Positions 41,691-54,300 of a stretch of 64,000 nt of DNA are shown piece by piece. The notes under the pieces are model-generated. The model did no database searches, was not told the origin of the DNA, and saw only the letters and a program-made list of their open reading frames with translations. The stretch comes from Massilia solisilvae (GTDB lineage Bacteria > Pseudomonadota > Gammaproteobacteria > Burkholderiales > Burkholderiaceae_D). The translations under genes were made by a program, and so were the position numbers. Positions within the stretch are counted from its first letter, which is position 1; every line of letters starts with the position of its first letter. Location: NCBI RefSeq assembly GCF_024753215.1, contig NZ_JANUGV010000006.1, positions 62,001 to 126,000 on the forward strand, in the 5' to 3' direction.

Positions 41691-41793
41691 CGTCGTCCCC
41701 GCGAAGGCGGGGACCCATGCTGAGGCTAACGAAGTCGAGGCATTCGCGAAACTGCAGGCGGTCTATGGGTTCCCGCCTGCGCGGGAACGACGG
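41691..41793. repeat. Inverted palindrome pair, TCGTCCCC family (copy 5), between gltB and gltD
   Basis: Left arm CGTCGTCCCCGCGAAGGCGG and right arm ending GCGCGGGAACGACGG. It fills most of the 145 bases between the two glutamate synthase genes, so it should be transcribed as a strong double hairpin within the gltBD message. Confidence 0.87.
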
Positions 41794-41814
41794 CAAAGGC
41801 AAAGGACAAAACAC

Positions 41815-43278
<1,464 letters not shown>

Positions 43279-43287
43279 GGAACGGTG

Positions 43288-43308
43288 GCCCCTTCGCGGC
43301 GAAGGGGC
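43288..43308. terminator. Hairpin between convergent genes, possible bidirectional terminator
   Basis: GCCCCTTC/GAAGGGGC 8-bp stem with a GCGGC loop, 10 bases after gltD and touching the stop codon of the convergent small gene. T runs are short on both sides, so efficiency is uncertain. Confidence 0.5.
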
Positions 43309-43637
43309 TACTTTGCCGGGGCGGGTGCCGGCGCAACGCCGGCCCCACCTGGAATGGTGATAATGATCGGTGCCGGTGCCGGTTGAGGTTGCGGCACCTT
43401 GCTGAAGACGGTCAGCAAACCCACCGTCAGGCCGACGATGGCCACAGCCAGGCCGACGCCCCACTTGATGAGCTCGGCATTATTCCTTTCCATCTCCGCA
43501 CGCATCGCGGCCATCTCCGCCCGCAGCTCTGCAAAGCCGGTCTTTACGATGGTTTCAAAGTTTGCAAGGCGAGCGTTCACCGTCGCCTCCAAAGCCACGA
43601 GCTTGGCATCCACTTCTTCGCGTGTCACATCGTTCAT
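43308..43637 (-). CDS. Small coiled-coil, single-pass membrane protein
   Basis: A 109-residue protein. Residues about 5-55 form a heptad-like coiled coil (E-E-V-D-A-K-L-V-A-L-E-A-T-V and F-A-E-L-R-A-E-M-A-A-M-R). One membrane helix follows (about 58-80, W-G-V-G-L-A-V-A-I-V-G-L-T-V-G-L-L), then a Pro/Ala-rich tail (P-A-P-A-P-A-K). It resembles small DUF1640/CCDC90-like or bacteriophage-holin-like anchored coiled coils; I do not recognise a named family. Convergent with gltD. Function unknown. Confidence 0.65.
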   Translation of the reverse strand: MNDVTREEVDAKLVALEATVNARLANFETIVKTGFAELRAEMAAMRAEMERNNAELIKWGVGLAVAIVGLTVGLLTVFSKVPQPQPAPAPIIITIPGGAGVAPAPAPAK

Positions 43638-44053
43638 GAAGCCATGATTCGGCTTCGCGAACGGTATGTCAATCGTGCGGGCCGCGAGTTAGCGCGCGAT
43701 CAAAAGTCGAGCTCGCACAGTTCAAGGAACGGGCCGCCAACGTCGCTCTTCTTGCTCTATGGAAATATGTCATCCCCACACCGGCGACGTTTTTGGTGCA
43801 GCCATGCACCATTCTTGACGCACCGCAACAGGCGCTAACCTTCGCGAATGTATGTTAAAATGCTTGGCCGTTTTGAAGCTTGAGCAATATGCATATCTCA
43901 AGAAAAACAATTACTTACGGCGCGGAAATATCTGACTCGACGGTTATTAATGTTGTATTATCACGTCGATATCGCCGGCTGTTCTGAGGTGTCGCCAGCA
44001 GAGATTGCCGTTTCTGCACTACAATACGTGATTCCCCAAAAACCAATAGCACT
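43638..44053. other. Intergenic region with candidate mla promoters
   Basis: About 415 bases, visibly richer in A+T than the surroundings. An extended -10 (TGTTAAAAT, 43853-43861) and a CTGACT/TATTAT pair with an 18-base spacer (43932-43961) are candidate promoters for the mla operon. No ORF or RNA gene is recognisable. Confidence 0.4.
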
Positions 44054-44857
44054 GTGTCCAATCTTGTCGAAATCCGCGACCTGCACTTCGCGTACGGGTC
44101 GCGCCCCATCCTGCAGAACCTGCGCATGGACTTCCCGCGCGGCAAGCTCATTGCCGTCATGGGCGGGTCGGGCTGCGGCAAGACCACGGTGCTGCGCCTG
44201 ATCGGCGGCCAGATCCGCGCCCAGCAGGGCACCGTGAAGGTGGCCGGCAAGGTCGTTGGCGACCTCGACACCGAGGAGCTGTACGGGCTGCGCCGCAAGA
44301 TGGGCATGCTGTTCCAGTTCGGCGCCCTGTTCACCGACTTGTCGGTGTTCGACAACGTGGCCTTCCCGCTGCGCGAGCACACCGACCTGCCGGAAGAGAT
44401 CATCCGCGACCTGGTGCTGATGAAGCTGCACGCGGTCGGCCTGCGCAACGCGCACAAGCTCAAGCCCAGCGAGATCTCGGGCGGCATGGCGCGCCGCGTG
44501 GCGCTGGCGCGCGCCATCGCGCTCGACCCCGAGCTGATCATGTACGACGAGCCGTTCGCCGGCCTGGACCCGATCTCGATGGGCGTCACCGCCAACCTGA
44601 TTCGTAACCTGAACGACACCCTCGGCTCGACCTCGATCCTGGTCTCGCACGACGTGCACGAGACCTTCGCGATCGCCGATTACGTTTATTTCATGTCGTC
44701 AGGAAAAATCGTCGCCGAGGGCACGCCGGCCGAAATGCGCGCCTCGGAGGACCCGTACGTGAAACAATTCGTGAACGCTGCTCCCGATGGTCCGGTGCCG
44801 TTCCATTATCCCGGCAAGTCGCTGGCCGAGGACCTTGGCCTTGGGAGCCCGGCATGA
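44054..44857 (+). CDS. mlaF: Phospholipid ABC transporter ATPase MlaF
   Basis: A 267-residue ATPase of the Mla pathway, which keeps outer-membrane lipid asymmetry. Walker A G-G-S-G-C-G-K-T-T at 37-45, signature S-G-G-M-A-R-R, Walker B M-Y-D-E-P-F-A-G-L-D and switch His in V-S-H-D-V. Starts at GTG; a clear ribosome site is lacking. Its stop overlaps the mlaE start by 4 bases. Confidence 0.95.
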   Translation: MSNLVEIRDLHFAYGSRPILQNLRMDFPRGKLIAVMGGSGCGKTTVLRLIGGQIRAQQGTVKVAGKVVGDLDTEELYGLRRKMGMLFQFGALFTDLSVFDNVAFPLREHTDLPEEIIRDLVLMKLHAVGLRNAHKLKPSEISGGMARRVALARAIALDPELIMYDEPFAGLDPISMGVTANLIRNLNDTLGSTSILVSHDVHETFAIADYVYFMSSGKIVAEGTPAEMRASEDPYVKQFVNAAPDGPVPFHYPGKSLAEDLGLGSPA

Positions 44858-45636
44858 TCACCGATACGCTGGCCTTCATCGGCGACTTCGTGCTGGGCTT
44901 GTTCGCCCGGATCGGCTTTGTCACCCGCTCGTTCTTCAACCTGCTGGGCAAGATGCCGGGGGCGCTGCGGCGTCCGGCCTTGATTTCTGAACAGATCCAT
45001 TTCATCGGCAACTATTCCTTGCTGATCATTGCCGTGTCCGGGATGTTTGTTGGCATGGTGCTGTCGCTGCAGGGCTACTACACGCTGGTCGACTTCGGCG
45101 CCACCGAAAAGCTGGGCCAGCTGGTTGCGCTGTCGCTGCTGCGCGAGCTGGGTCCGGTGGTAACGGCGCTGCTGTTTGCCGGCCGTGCCGGCACCTCGCT
45201 GACGGCGGAAATCGGCCTGATGAAGGCGGGCGAGCAGCTGTCGGCCATGGAAATGATGGCGGTTAACCCGATCCAGCGCGTGCTGGCGCCCCGCTTCTGG
45301 GGCGGCCTGGTTGCCATGCCGATCCTGGCCACCGTGTTCTCCGCCATCGGCGTGATCGGCGGCTACCTGGTCGGCGTGCAATTGATCGGCGTGGACGAAG
45401 GCGCGTTCTGGTCGCAGATGCAGGCCAATATCGACGTGCGGCATGACGTATTGAACGGCGTGCTCAAGAGTTTCGTGTTTGGCGCGGCGGTGACCTTCAC
45501 CGCCTTGTTCCAAGGATACGAGGCGCAGCCGACCCCGGAGGGGGTCTCGCGCGCCACCACCCGCACCGTCGTGGTGGCCTCGCTGATGGTGCTTGGGCTG
45601 GACTTCATCATGACCGCCCTGATGTTCAACAAATAA
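44854..45636 (+). CDS. mlaE: Phospholipid ABC transporter permease MlaE
   Basis: A 260-residue inner-membrane permease with about five helices. The MlaE family motif G-L-M-K-A-G-E-Q-L-S-A-M-E-M-M and the downstream V-N-P-I-Q-R-V-L-A-P-R form the conserved cytoplasmic loop. Overlaps mlaF by 4 bases (ATGA). Confidence 0.96.
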   Translation: MITDTLAFIGDFVLGLFARIGFVTRSFFNLLGKMPGALRRPALISEQIHFIGNYSLLIIAVSGMFVGMVLSLQGYYTLVDFGATEKLGQLVALSLLRELGPVVTALLFAGRAGTSLTAEIGLMKAGEQLSAMEMMAVNPIQRVLAPRFWGGLVAMPILATVFSAIGVIGGYLVGVQLIGVDEGAFWSQMQANIDVRHDVLNGVLKSFVFGAAVTFTALFQGYEAQPTPEGVSRATTRTVVVASLMVLGLDFIMTALMFNK

Positions 45637-45679
45637 ATGTCTGGCTGCGCGCGGCGCGGCTCTCTGATTAGGAAAAAGT

Positions 45680-46162
45680 ATGCATCGCAAAATGATTGAC
45701 GTCTGGGTGGGCCTGTTTGTCGTGCTCGGCGCCTTGGCCTTGCTGTTCCTGGCCCTGAAGGCCGGCAACATGAGCACCATCTCGTTCACCAAGACCTATG
45801 CCGTTACTGCCAAGTTCGACAACATCGGCGGCCTCAAGCCGCAGGCGCCGGTCAAGAGCGCGGGCGTGGTGGTCGGGCGCGTGGGCGACATCAATTTTGA
45901 CGACAAGTCCTACCAGGCCCTGGTGCGCCTCGACCTGCAGCCGCAGTACAAGTTTCCCAAGGATAGCTCGCTGAAGATCCTGACCGCCGGCCTGTTGGGC
46001 GAGCAGTACGTCGGCATCGAGCCGGGCGGCGACACCAACAACCTGGTCGATGGCGATCGCATCGCCCACACCCAGTCCGCGGCGGTGCTGGAAGACCTGA
46101 TCAACCAGTTCATCTACAACAAGGCTGCCGAAGGCGGCAAGGAAGGGGGCGCGCAGCAATGA
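45680..46162 (+). CDS. mlaD: Outer-membrane lipid asymmetry protein MlaD (MCE domain)
   Basis: A 160-residue protein with one N-terminal membrane helix (about residues 8-28) and one MCE domain (about 38-118; G-G-L-K-P-Q-A-P-V-K-S-A-G-V-V-V-G and L-L-G-E-Q-Y-V-G-I). Hexamers of MlaD form the periplasmic lipid channel on MlaE. Its stop overlaps the mlaA start by 4 bases. Confidence 0.96.
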   Translation: MHRKMIDVWVGLFVVLGALALLFLALKAGNMSTISFTKTYAVTAKFDNIGGLKPQAPVKSAGVVVGRVGDINFDDKSYQALVRLDLQPQYKFPKDSSLKILTAGLLGEQYVGIEPGGDTNNLVDGDRIAHTQSAAVLEDLINQFIYNKAAEGGKEGGAQQ

Positions 46163-47043
46163 TCCGCCAGCTGTCCCTCTTCGGTGGCGTGGCCGCCTCC
46201 GTCCTGCTGACCGGCTGCGCGACCCCGGCCAACCCGCAGGACCCGCTCGAGAAGTTCAACCGCGCCGTGTTCACCTTCAACGACACGGTGGACCGCGTCG
46301 CGCTCAAGCCGGCCGCCACGCTCTACAAGGAGCGCACGCCGAGCTTCCTGCAAACCGGGGTGAACAATTTCTTTGGCAACCTGACCGATGCCTGGAGCGG
46401 GGTGAACAATCTTGCCCAGGCAAAAGGGCGAGATGGCATGAACGACCTGACCCGTTTTGCCTTCAACTCGACCTTCGGCATTTTCGGCGTGCTCGATATT
46501 GCCACGCCGGCCGGGTTGCGTAAACACAACGAAGACCTGGGCCAGACGCTCGGCTATTGGGGCGTGCCAAGCGGGCCCTACTTGATGTTGCCGATCCTGG
46601 GCCCATCTACCGTGCGTGACTCCGTTGCCCTTCCGGCCGACTTGTGGGGCGACCCGTGGTCGCACAAGATGCCGGTCAACTGGCGCAACGTCGGCATCGG
46701 CGTGCGTGCGGTGGACCAGCGTGCGTCGATCCTGGACGCGTCCAACTTGCTGGAAGAGGCGGCGCTCGACCGCTACGAGTTTATCCGCGACGGCTACCTG
46801 CAGCGCCGCGCGAGCCGCGTGTACGACGACGAGCGCTCGCAAGAGAAGCACGAGAAGCGGCTGCGCCAGCAGGAGCAGCATGATGAGCAGGAGCCCAGCG
46901 GCAAGGTCGATATGAAAGGCGCCTACGGCGACGACGATGCCAGCGGCAAGGTCGACATGAAGAAGGCCTATGGCGACGACGGCGACGCTGCCGCCACGCC
47001 GCCGCAGCAACCCGCGCCGTCATCCAAAGAACCGCAAAAGTAG
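46159..47043 (+). CDS. mlaA: Outer-membrane lipoprotein MlaA (VacJ) with acidic repeat tail
   Basis: A 294-residue lipoprotein: lipobox L-L-T-G-C with lipidated Cys20, and the VacJ core (N-R-A-V-F-T-F-N-D, Y-L-M-L-P-I-L-G-P-S-T-V-R-D). MlaA removes misplaced phospholipids from the outer leaflet and passes them to MlaC. After about residue 225 there is an unusual charged extension containing two copies of S-G-K-V-D-M-K-x-A-Y-G-D-D. In E. coli mlaA lies apart from the mlaFEDCB operon; here it is inside it between mlaD and mlaC. Confidence 0.95.
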   Translation: MIRQLSLFGGVAASVLLTGCATPANPQDPLEKFNRAVFTFNDTVDRVALKPAATLYKERTPSFLQTGVNNFFGNLTDAWSGVNNLAQAKGRDGMNDLTRFAFNSTFGIFGVLDIATPAGLRKHNEDLGQTLGYWGVPSGPYLMLPILGPSTVRDSVALPADLWGDPWSHKMPVNWRNVGIGVRAVDQRASILDASNLLEEAALDRYEFIRDGYLQRRASRVYDDERSQEKHEKRLRQQEQHDEQEPSGKVDMKGAYGDDDASGKVDMKKAYGDDGDAAATPPQQPAPSSKEPQK

Positions 47044-47108
47044 TTAACACGCTACTGCCGCGCGCCACGAGAGCGCGGGCAGCCCCGCTAACGAATGGAA
47101 GAATATTT

Positions 47109-47759
47109 ATGAAACCTATCGCACAACTGATTGTTACCGTCCCCGCCGCCATGTTCGCGACCGCCGTGCTGGCCGCCCCCGCGCCGGCCTCCGCCGAGGC
47201 GCCGGACGTGCTGGTCAAGCGCATCGCCACCGACGTGATCGAGTCGGTCAAGTCGGACAAGGACATCCAGGCCGGCAACCGCAACAAGATCATGGACCTG
47301 GTCAATGAAAAGATCCTGCCCTACGTGGACTCGCAGAAGATGACCCAGTTGGCCGCCGGCCGCTTCTGGCGCCAGGCCACGCCGGAACAGCAGAAGGCCC
47401 TGTCCGACGAGTTCCGCACGCTGCTGGTGTACACCTACTCGGGCGCGCTGGCGCAGATCCGCAACGAGACGCTTGAATTCAAACCGTTCCGCGCCGACCC
47501 GGCCGACACCGAAGTCGAGGTGCGCTCGCAGGTGAACATGACCCGCGGCGAGCCGATCACGCTGAACTACCGCCTGTCCAAGACGCCGCAGGGCTGGAAG
47601 ATCTTCGACCTGAACGTGCTGGGCGCGTGGCTGGTCGAGACCTACAAGAGCACCTTCGCGTCCGAGATCAGCAAGGGCGGCGTCGATGGCCTGATCAAGA
47701 AGCTCCACGAGCGCAACCAGCAGCTGGCCAGCAAGCCGCTGCAGGCGCCGAAGAGGTAA
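47109..47759 (+). CDS. mlaC: Periplasmic phospholipid carrier MlaC
   Basis: A 216-residue periplasmic shuttle of the Mla pathway with a signal peptide (ending A-P-A-S-A-E-A). Conserved P-Y-V-D-S-Q-K-M-T-Q-L-A-A-G-R-F-W and the later L-N-Y-R-L-S-K-T-P-Q-G-W-K-I-F-D-L mark the family. Confidence 0.94.
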   Translation: MKPIAQLIVTVPAAMFATAVLAAPAPASAEAPDVLVKRIATDVIESVKSDKDIQAGNRNKIMDLVNEKILPYVDSQKMTQLAAGRFWRQATPEQQKALSDEFRTLLVYTYSGALAQIRNETLEFKPFRADPADTEVEVRSQVNMTRGEPITLNYRLSKTPQGWKIFDLNVLGAWLVETYKSTFASEISKGGVDGLIKKLHERNQQLASKPLQAPKR

Positions 47760-47764
47760 TCTCC

Positions 47765-48040
47765 ATGGCCGAAGCGAACCCGATGCTTTCGCTCGATGCC
47801 CTGACCTTCGCGTCCGGCCGCGCCGCGCTCGAGCAGGGCCTGGCCGCAATCGCCGCCGGCGAGACCGTGTTCGACCTGGGCGGCGTGAAGGCGGCCGATT
47901 CGACCGGCGTTGCGGTGATGCTGGCCTGGCAGCGCCGGGCGCTGGCGGCCGGGCAGCGGCTGTCCTTCATCCACGTGCCGGCCAACGTGCATTCGCTGGC
48001 GCGCCTGTACGGCGTGGACGGCCTGCTGCCGGGCAGCTGA
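47765..48040 (+). CDS. mlaB: STAS-domain protein MlaB
   Basis: A 91-residue cytoplasmic STAS protein that binds and stabilises MlaF. G-G-V-K-A-A-D-S-T-G-V-A-V carries the conserved Ser/Thr. It follows mlaC by 5 bases, completing the order FEDACB. The start MAEANPML is chosen since earlier in-frame codons lie inside mlaC. Confidence 0.9.
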   Translation: MAEANPMLSLDALTFASGRAALEQGLAAIAAGETVFDLGGVKAADSTGVAVMLAWQRRALAAGQRLSFIHVPANVHSLARLYGVDGLLPGS

Positions 48041-48060
48041 AAGCACCAGCAGCCTTAGCG

Positions 48061-48179
48061 CCGTCGTCCCCGGACTCGCCGTCCGCCTTGGCGGGGACCC
48101 ATGCTGAGCCGGCGGGCCTGCGGCAATTGCTTTTCGACCGGCACAGGTTCTATGGGTCCCCGCCTCCGCGGGGACGACG
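48061..48179. repeat. Inverted palindrome pair, TCGTCCCC family (copy 6)
   Basis: Left arm CCGTCGTCCCCG with a longer interruption before GGCGGGGACCC, and right arm CCGCGGGGACGACG. It separates the mla operon from the ABC exporter genes. Confidence 0.8.
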
Positions 48180-48204
48180 CGTTGGTTGTAAATATCCCCA
48201 CCAG

Positions 48205-48233
48205 CCTCTTCCAGTTTCGATTTCCCCTATAAT
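48205..48233 (+). promoter_or_regulatory. Candidate promoter of the ABC/bolA/murA/his run
   Basis: A perfect TATAAT box at 48228-48233 with a poor -35 (CCTCTT) 17 bases upstream, 49 bases before the ABC ATPase start. It is the clearest internal promoter candidate in the long plus-strand run. Confidence 0.5.
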
Positions 48234-48281
48234 GGGTCGTTTCCCCGCAAGGCGGCCGCTTCTGGCCGGCCTCGAACAAGA

Positions 48282-49189
<908 letters not shown>

Positions 49190-49193
<4 letters not shown>

Positions 49194-49957
49194 GCATGCT
49201 GTCCGTGGGTTTCCGCACCCTGTTCTACAAGGAGACGCTGCGCTTCTGGAAGGTGGCCACCCAGACCATCGCCGCGCCGATCGTCACCTCGATGCTGTAC
49301 TTGCTCATCTTCGGCAATGTGCTCGAAGGCCGCGTAGAAATGCTCGAAGGCGTGACCTACACCGCCTTCCTGATCCCGGGCCTGGTGATGATGAGCGTGC
49401 TGCAGAACGCGTTCGCCAACTCCTCGTCCTCGCTGATCCAGTCGAAAATCACCGGCAACCTGGTGTTCATCCTGCTGCCGCCGCTGTCGCACTGGGAGAT
49501 CATTTCCGCGTACGTAGCGGCCTCCGTGGTGCGCGGCATCGTGGTGGGCGCCGGTGTCTTTTTGATCACGGCCTGGTTCGCGCACCTGGCGTTCACGGCG
49601 CCGCTGTGGATCCTGGTATTCGCCTTCCTGGGCGCCGCGATCCTGGGCACGATGGGCGTCATCGCCGGCATCTGGGCCGAGAAGTTCGACCAGCTGGCCG
49701 CGTTCCAGAACTTCCTGATCATGCCTGCCACCTTCCTGGCCGGTGTATTCTATTCAATCAAGAAGCTGCCGCCGTTCTGGCTGGCAGTCTCGCATTTCAA
49801 TCCGTTCTTTTATATGATTGACGGGTTCCGCTACGGCTTCTTCGGCAAGTCGGACGTCTCACCGTGGACCAGCCTTGCCATCGTCGCCGTGTTTTTCGCG
49901 GTGCTGGCAGCCGTCGCCATCAACCTGCTCAAGCGCGGCTACAAGCTGCGCCACTAA
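49190..49957 (+). CDS. ABC-2 type transporter permease (YadH-like)
   Basis: A 255-residue inner-membrane permease with about six helices, typical of ABC-2 exporters (N-P-F-F-Y-M-I-D-G-F-R-Y-G motif). Partner of the ATPase with which it overlaps by 4 bases. Confidence 0.9.
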
Positions 49958-49978
49958 GAACGTTTCAAAGGAATTATC

Positions 49979-50215
49979 GTGGCGACCACTCCTGAACTGA
50001 TCCACAGCTACATCAAGAACGGCCTCGAATGCACCCACCTGGAGGTGGAGGGCGACGGCCAGCACTTTTTCGCGACCATCGTCTCGCCGGCTTTCGAAGG
50101 CAAGCGCCCGATCCAGCGCCACCAGCTGGTGTACGCCGCGCTGGGCGAGCGCATGCGCGAGGAGATCCACGCGCTGTCGATGAAAACCCTCACTCCTTCC
50201 GAATACCAGGGATAA
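49979..50215 (+). CDS. BolA/IbaG family protein
   Basis: A 78-residue BolA-family protein, starting at [17 protein letters not shown] and [10 protein letters not shown] identify it. Such proteins partner with monothiol glutaredoxins like GrxD (22905) in Fe-S handling. IbaG lies beside murA in E. coli too, as here. Confidence 0.92.
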   Translation: MATTPELIHSYIKNGLECTHLEVEGDGQHFFATIVSPAFEGKRPIQRHQLVYAALGERMREEIHALSMKTLTPSEYQG

Positions 50216-50217
50216 GC

Positions 50218-51468
<1,251 letters not shown>

Positions 51469-51476
51469 CGAAGAAT

Positions 51477-52148
51477 ATGAATACCACCAATACGGCTGAA
51501 CCGCAGCTCATCCTGGCGCTGTCGAAAGGCCGCATTTTCGAAGACACCCTGCCGCTCCTGGCGGCAGCCGGGATCACGGTCACCGAGAACCCGGAGACCT
51601 CGCGCAAGCTGATCCTGCCCACCAACGACCCCGGCGTGCGCGTGCTGATCGTGCGCGCGAGCGACGTGCCCACCTACGTGCAGCATGGCGCCGCCGACTT
51701 CGGCGTGGCCGGCAAGGACGTGCTGCTCGAGCACGGCGGCGAGGGCCTGTACCAGCCGATCGATCTGAACATCGCGCGCTGCCGACTGTCGGTGGCCGTC
51801 AACGCCGGCTTCGATTACGAGACCGCGGTGCGCCAGGGCGCGCGCCTGCGCGTGGCCACCAAGTTCGTGCACACCGCGCGTGAGCACTTCGCGTCCAAGG
51901 GCGTGCACGTGGACCTGATCAAGCTGTACGGCTCGATGGAGCTGGCGCCGCTGGTGGGCCTGTCGGACGCGATCGTGGACGTGGTCTCGACCGGCGGCAC
52001 GCTGCGCGCCAACAACCTGGTCGAAGTCGAAAAGATCATGGAAATCTCGTCGCGGCTGGTGGTGAACCAGGCCGCGCTCAAGCTCAAGCGCGAGCGGCTG
52101 CAACCGATTCTCGACGCGTTCGAGCGCGCATCAAGGACACAAGGCTGA
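51477..52148 (+). CDS. hisG: ATP phosphoribosyltransferase, short form
   Basis: A 223-residue catalytic subunit for the first step of histidine synthesis. Conserved A-L-S-K-G-R-I-F and [12 protein letters not shown] (PRPP loop). The short form lacks the C-terminal regulatory domain and needs HisZ, which is not encoded in this window. Confidence 0.96.
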   Translation: MNTTNTAEPQLILALSKGRIFEDTLPLLAAAGITVTENPETSRKLILPTNDPGVRVLIVRASDVPTYVQHGAADFGVAGKDVLLEHGGEGLYQPIDLNIARCRLSVAVNAGFDYETAVRQGARLRVATKFVHTAREHFASKGVHVDLIKLYGSMELAPLVGLSDAIVDVVSTGGTLRANNLVEVEKIMEISSRLVVNQAALKLKRERLQPILDAFERASRTQG

Positions 52149-52150
52149 TC

Positions 52151-53473
52151 ATGGCAGTACAAATCCGCAAACTCGACTCCACCGCGCCCGACTTCAAGCA
52201 AACCCTGTCGGCGCTGCTCGCTTTTGAAGCCGAGACCGACGATGCGATCGAAGGCGCGGTCGCAAAGATCCTCGCGGACGTGAAGCGGCGCGGCGACGCC
52301 GCCGTGCTGGAATACACCAACCGTTTCGATCGCATTCCCGGCGGCGCCGCCAGCATGGCCGCGTTCGACCTCAAGCAAGAAGAACTGGATGAAGCGCTGG
52401 CCGCGCTGCCCGAAGCGCAGCGCGCCGCGCTGCAGACGGCGGCCGAACGCATTCGCGTGTTCCACGAGCGCCAGAAGCAGGAACTGAACGGCTTCACCTA
52501 CACCGAGCCTGACGGCACCGTGCTGGGCCAGCGCGTGACCCCGCTCGACCGTGTGGGCATCTACGTCCCCGGCGGCAAGGCCGCCTATCCGTCGTCGGTG
52601 CTGATGAATGCGATTCCGGCACAGGTGGCGGGGGTCAAGGAAATCGTGATGGTGGTGCCGACCCCGGACGGCGTCAAGAACCGCATGGTGCTCGCTGCCG
52701 CCGCGATCGCCGGCGTCACGCGCGTGATCACCATCGGCGGCGCGCAAGCGGTCGGGGCGCTCGCCTACGGCACCGAAACGATTCCCGCCGTGGACAAGAT
52801 CGTCGGCCCCGGCAACGCCTATGTGGCCGCCGCCAAGCGCCGCGTGTTTGGCACCGTGGGCATCGACATGATCGCCGGCCCGTCCGAAATCCTGGTGCTG
52901 TGCGACGGCACCACCGACCCGGACTGGGTGGCGATGGACCTGTTCTCGCAGGCCGAGCACGACGAGCTGGCGCAGGCCATCCTGCTGTGCCCGGACGCCG
53001 ACTACATCGCGAAGGTGGAGGCGAGCATCCACAAGCTGCTGCCGGCCATGCCGCGCAGCGCCACGATCGAGACCTCGCTGTCGGACCGCGGCGCGCTCAT
53101 CAAGGTGCGCGACATGGACGAAGCCTGCGCGATCGCCAACGCCATCGCCGCCGAGCACCTGGAAATCTCGGCCGAGCACCCGCAGCAGTGGGCCGACAAG
53201 ATCCGCCACGCCGGCGCCATGTTCCTCGGCCGCTTCTCGTCCGAGTCGCTGGGCGACTACTGCTGCGGCCCGAACCACGTGCTGCCGACCTCGCGCACCG
53301 CGCGTTTTTCGTCGCCGCTGGGCGTGTACGACTTCCAGAAGCGCTCCTCGGTCATCAATGTGAGCGAAGCGGGCGCCCAGGTGCTGGGGCGCGTGGCCGC
53401 CGAACTGGCCTACGGCGAAGGGCTGCAGGCCCACGCCAGGAGCGCGGAGCTGCGCCTGAAGCCCGCCTCATGA
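52151..53473 (+). CDS. hisD: Histidinol dehydrogenase
   Basis: A 440-residue zinc enzyme for the last two steps of histidine synthesis. [19 protein letters not shown] and the zinc/catalytic segment S-A-E-H-P-Q-Q-W are present. Two bases separate it from hisG. Its stop overlaps the methyltransferase start (ATGA, 53470-53473). Confidence 0.97.
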   Translation: MAVQIRKLDSTAPDFKQTLSALLAFEAETDDAIEGAVAKILADVKRRGDAAVLEYTNRFDRIPGGAASMAAFDLKQEELDEALAALPEAQRAALQTAAERIRVFHERQKQELNGFTYTEPDGTVLGQRVTPLDRVGIYVPGGKAAYPSSVLMNAIPAQVAGVKEIVMVVPTPDGVKNRMVLAAAAIAGVTRVITIGGAQAVGALAYGTETIPAVDKIVGPGNAYVAAAKRRVFGTVGIDMIAGPSEILVLCDGTTDPDWVAMDLFSQAEHDELAQAILLCPDADYIAKVEASIHKLLPAMPRSATIETSLSDRGALIKVRDMDEACAIANAIAAEHLEISAEHPQQWADKIRHAGAMFLGRFSSESLGDYCCGPNHVLPTSRTARFSSPLGVYDFQKRSSVINVSEAGAQVLGRVAAELAYGEGLQAHARSAELRLKPAS

Positions 53474-54300
53474 GTGCGGGCTGGGTCAACCAGGTCTTCT
53501 GCGAGGATGCGCTGGCCGGCATGGCGCGCATCCCGGATGCTTCGATCGACCTGATCCTGACCGACCCGCCCTACAACCTCGGCAAGGATTACGGCAACGC
53601 CTCGGACCAGCAAAGCGTGGAGGACTACCTGGCCTGGACCGAGCAGTGGATCGATACCGCGCTCCCCAAGCTCAAGCCCAACGGCAGCCTGTACATCTTC
53701 CTGACCTGGCGCTTTGCGCCGGAGATCTTCGTGATGCTGAAAAAGCGCATGACGATGATGAACGAGATCATCTGGGACCGCCGCGTGCCCTCGATGGGCG
53801 GCAGCACGCGCAGCTTCTCGTCGGTGCACGACACGATTGGTTTTTTTGTGAAGCGCCGCGATTACTACTTCGACCTGGACGCCGTGCGCATCCCGTACGA
53901 CCCCGAGACCAAGAAGGCGCGCTCGCGCTCCATCTTCGTTGGCGCCAAGTGGCTGGAAGTGGGCTACAACCCCAAGGACGTGTGGAGCGTGTCGCGCCTG
54001 CACCGCGAGCATCCCGAGCGCGCCGACCACCCGACCCAAAAGCCGCTCGAGATCATCGAGCGCATGGTCAAGGCCTCGTGCCCGCAAGGCGGCGTGGTGC
54101 TCGACCCGTTCATGGGCAGCGGCACCACCGCGCTCGCGGCCAAGCGAACTGGCCGCAATTTCACCGGTTTTGAACTGAATCCCGCCTACTGCGAGATCAT
54201 CGAAGCGCGGCTGGCCGCGCCCGACATGGCGCCGGCAGTCGCCAGGAAACGCAAGGCCGCGGCCAAGGCCGCGCCGCTACAAAAGGAGGGAACGGCATGA
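53470..54300 (+). CDS. Orphan DNA methyltransferase (beta-class, YhdJ-like) inside the his operon
   Basis: A 276-residue amino-methyltransferase (N6-adenine or N4-cytosine). The catalytic motif D-P-P-Y (32-35) precedes the S-adenosylmethionine motif D-P-F-M-G-S-G-T-T (212-220), the beta-class order. H-P-T-Q-K-P is at 187-192. A Lys/Ala-rich C-terminal tail follows. No restriction endonuclease or specificity gene adjoins, so it is a solitary methyltransferase. The gene overlaps hisD at its start and hisC at its end, each by an ATGA of 4 bases, so it should be translated with the his genes. In the standard betaproteobacterial his operon hisD is followed directly by hisC. Confidence 0.93.
   Translation: MSAGWVNQVFCEDALAGMARIPDASIDLILTDPPYNLGKDYGNASDQQSVEDYLAWTEQWIDTALPKLKPNGSLYIFLTWRFAPEIFVMLKKRMTMMNEIIWDRRVPSMGGSTRSFSSVHDTIGFFVKRRDYYFDLDAVRIPYDPETKKARSRSIFVGAKWLEVGYNPKDVWSVSRLHREHPERADHPTQKPLEIIERMVKASCPQGGVVLDPFMGSGTTALAAKRTGRNFTGFELNPAYCEIIEARLAAPDMAPAVARKRKAAAKAAPLQKEGTA

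Noticed and set aside
51469..51477. His-operon attenuator
   Set aside because: Only 8 bases separate murA from hisG and no His-codon-rich leader exists.
53470..54300. Restriction-modification system in the his operon
   Set aside because: Only the methyltransferase is present; the flanking genes are hisD and hisC with no nuclease.
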